A stretch of 64,000 nucleotides of DNA from Cognatishimia activa (GTDB lineage Bacteria > Pseudomonadota > Alphaproteobacteria > Rhodobacterales > Rhodobacteraceae). Under the pieces are notes generated by a model. It did not search any database. It was not told where the DNA came from and saw only the letters and a program-made list of their open reading frames with translations. Of this stretch, positions 63,977 to 64,000 are shown one piece after another (the first letter of the stretch is position 1; each line of letters starts with the position of its first letter). Where the stretch lies: positions 382,385 to 446,384 of the forward strand of contig NZ_CYTO01000009.1 of NCBI RefSeq assembly GCF_001458335.1, read 5' to 3'. The position numbers and the translations under genes are program-made.

Positions 63977-64000
63977 AGGTGGGCGACTTTCTTCAAAAAT

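Overview
The window looks like a chromosomal segment of a marine alphaproteobacterium of the Rhodobacterales (roseobacter) type. This is inferred from gene content: a UrtABCDE urea transporter beside ureDABCEFG, a TAXI-type TRAP transporter with a fused permease, BioMNY with a BioR-like box, a DUF1636-containing B12-type uptake operon, and an iolDCB-aldolase-iolG cluster. No rRNA, tRNA, insertion sequence, phage gene or CRISPR array was seen. Genes are densely packed with many 1-4 nt overlaps, so the segment reads as a run of metabolic and transport operons, not a mobile island.

Layout. (1) 1-6672: end of a LacI-type regulator, two operator-like palindromes, then a CUT1 sugar ABC transporter with a b561-type cytochrome and an SMP-30 lactonase. 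(2) 6734-11397 (minus): TAXI TRAP binding protein, fused permease, universal stress protein and a carboxymuconolactone-decarboxylase-family protein. (3) 11603-15600 (plus): class III aminotransferase, membrane sensor kinase and FixJ/LuxR-type response regulator. (4) 15597-27002: urtABCDE (minus) diverging from ureD-ureA-small ORF-ureB-ureC-ureE-ureF-ureG (plus). (5) 27052-30829: a glucosylglycerate-type compatible solute locus (phosphatase, synthase and a convergent phosphorylase). (6) 30991-34523 (minus): YnjBCD-like ABC transporter. (7) 35081-38244: bioMNY followed by a nitroreductase and a MOSC protein. (8) 38241-40480 (minus): an unusual thiolase and a very short AMP-forming ligase. (9) 40982-46054: peroxiredoxin, then cysI-cysH-cysJ for sulfate/sulfite assimilation. 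(10) 46141-49546 (minus): FdhF/YdeP-like molybdoenzyme, a 108-residue unknown and FdhD. (11) 49834-53343 (minus): cobalamin riboswitch, a short upstream ORF, DUF1636 protein and a BtuCDF-like ABC transporter. (12) 53496-55188: pxpBC. (13) 55238-58030 (minus): acnB. (14) 58427-63976 (minus): myo-inositol catabolic genes.

How it fits together. Urea is imported and split to ammonia by the two divergent urea operons. The glucosylglycerate genes start 49 nt after ureG on the same strand, and glucosylglycerate is known to build up in salt-stressed bacteria short of nitrogen, so the adjacency may be functional. Two uptake systems carry recognisable vitamin control: a BioR-type box lies upstream of bioMNY, and a canonical cobalamin riboswitch precedes the DUF1636/ABC operon.

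The most unusual structure is at the end of that riboswitch leader. A 25-codon ORF with a strong Shine-Dalgarno sequence ends in an ATGA overlap with the DUF1636 gene, and that gene's own Shine-Dalgarno sequence lies partly inside a perfect 18-bp palindrome. This suggests translational coupling under B12 control. The thiolase that lacks its second catalytic cysteine, paired with a 380-residue ligase, is the other locus whose function I cannot name.
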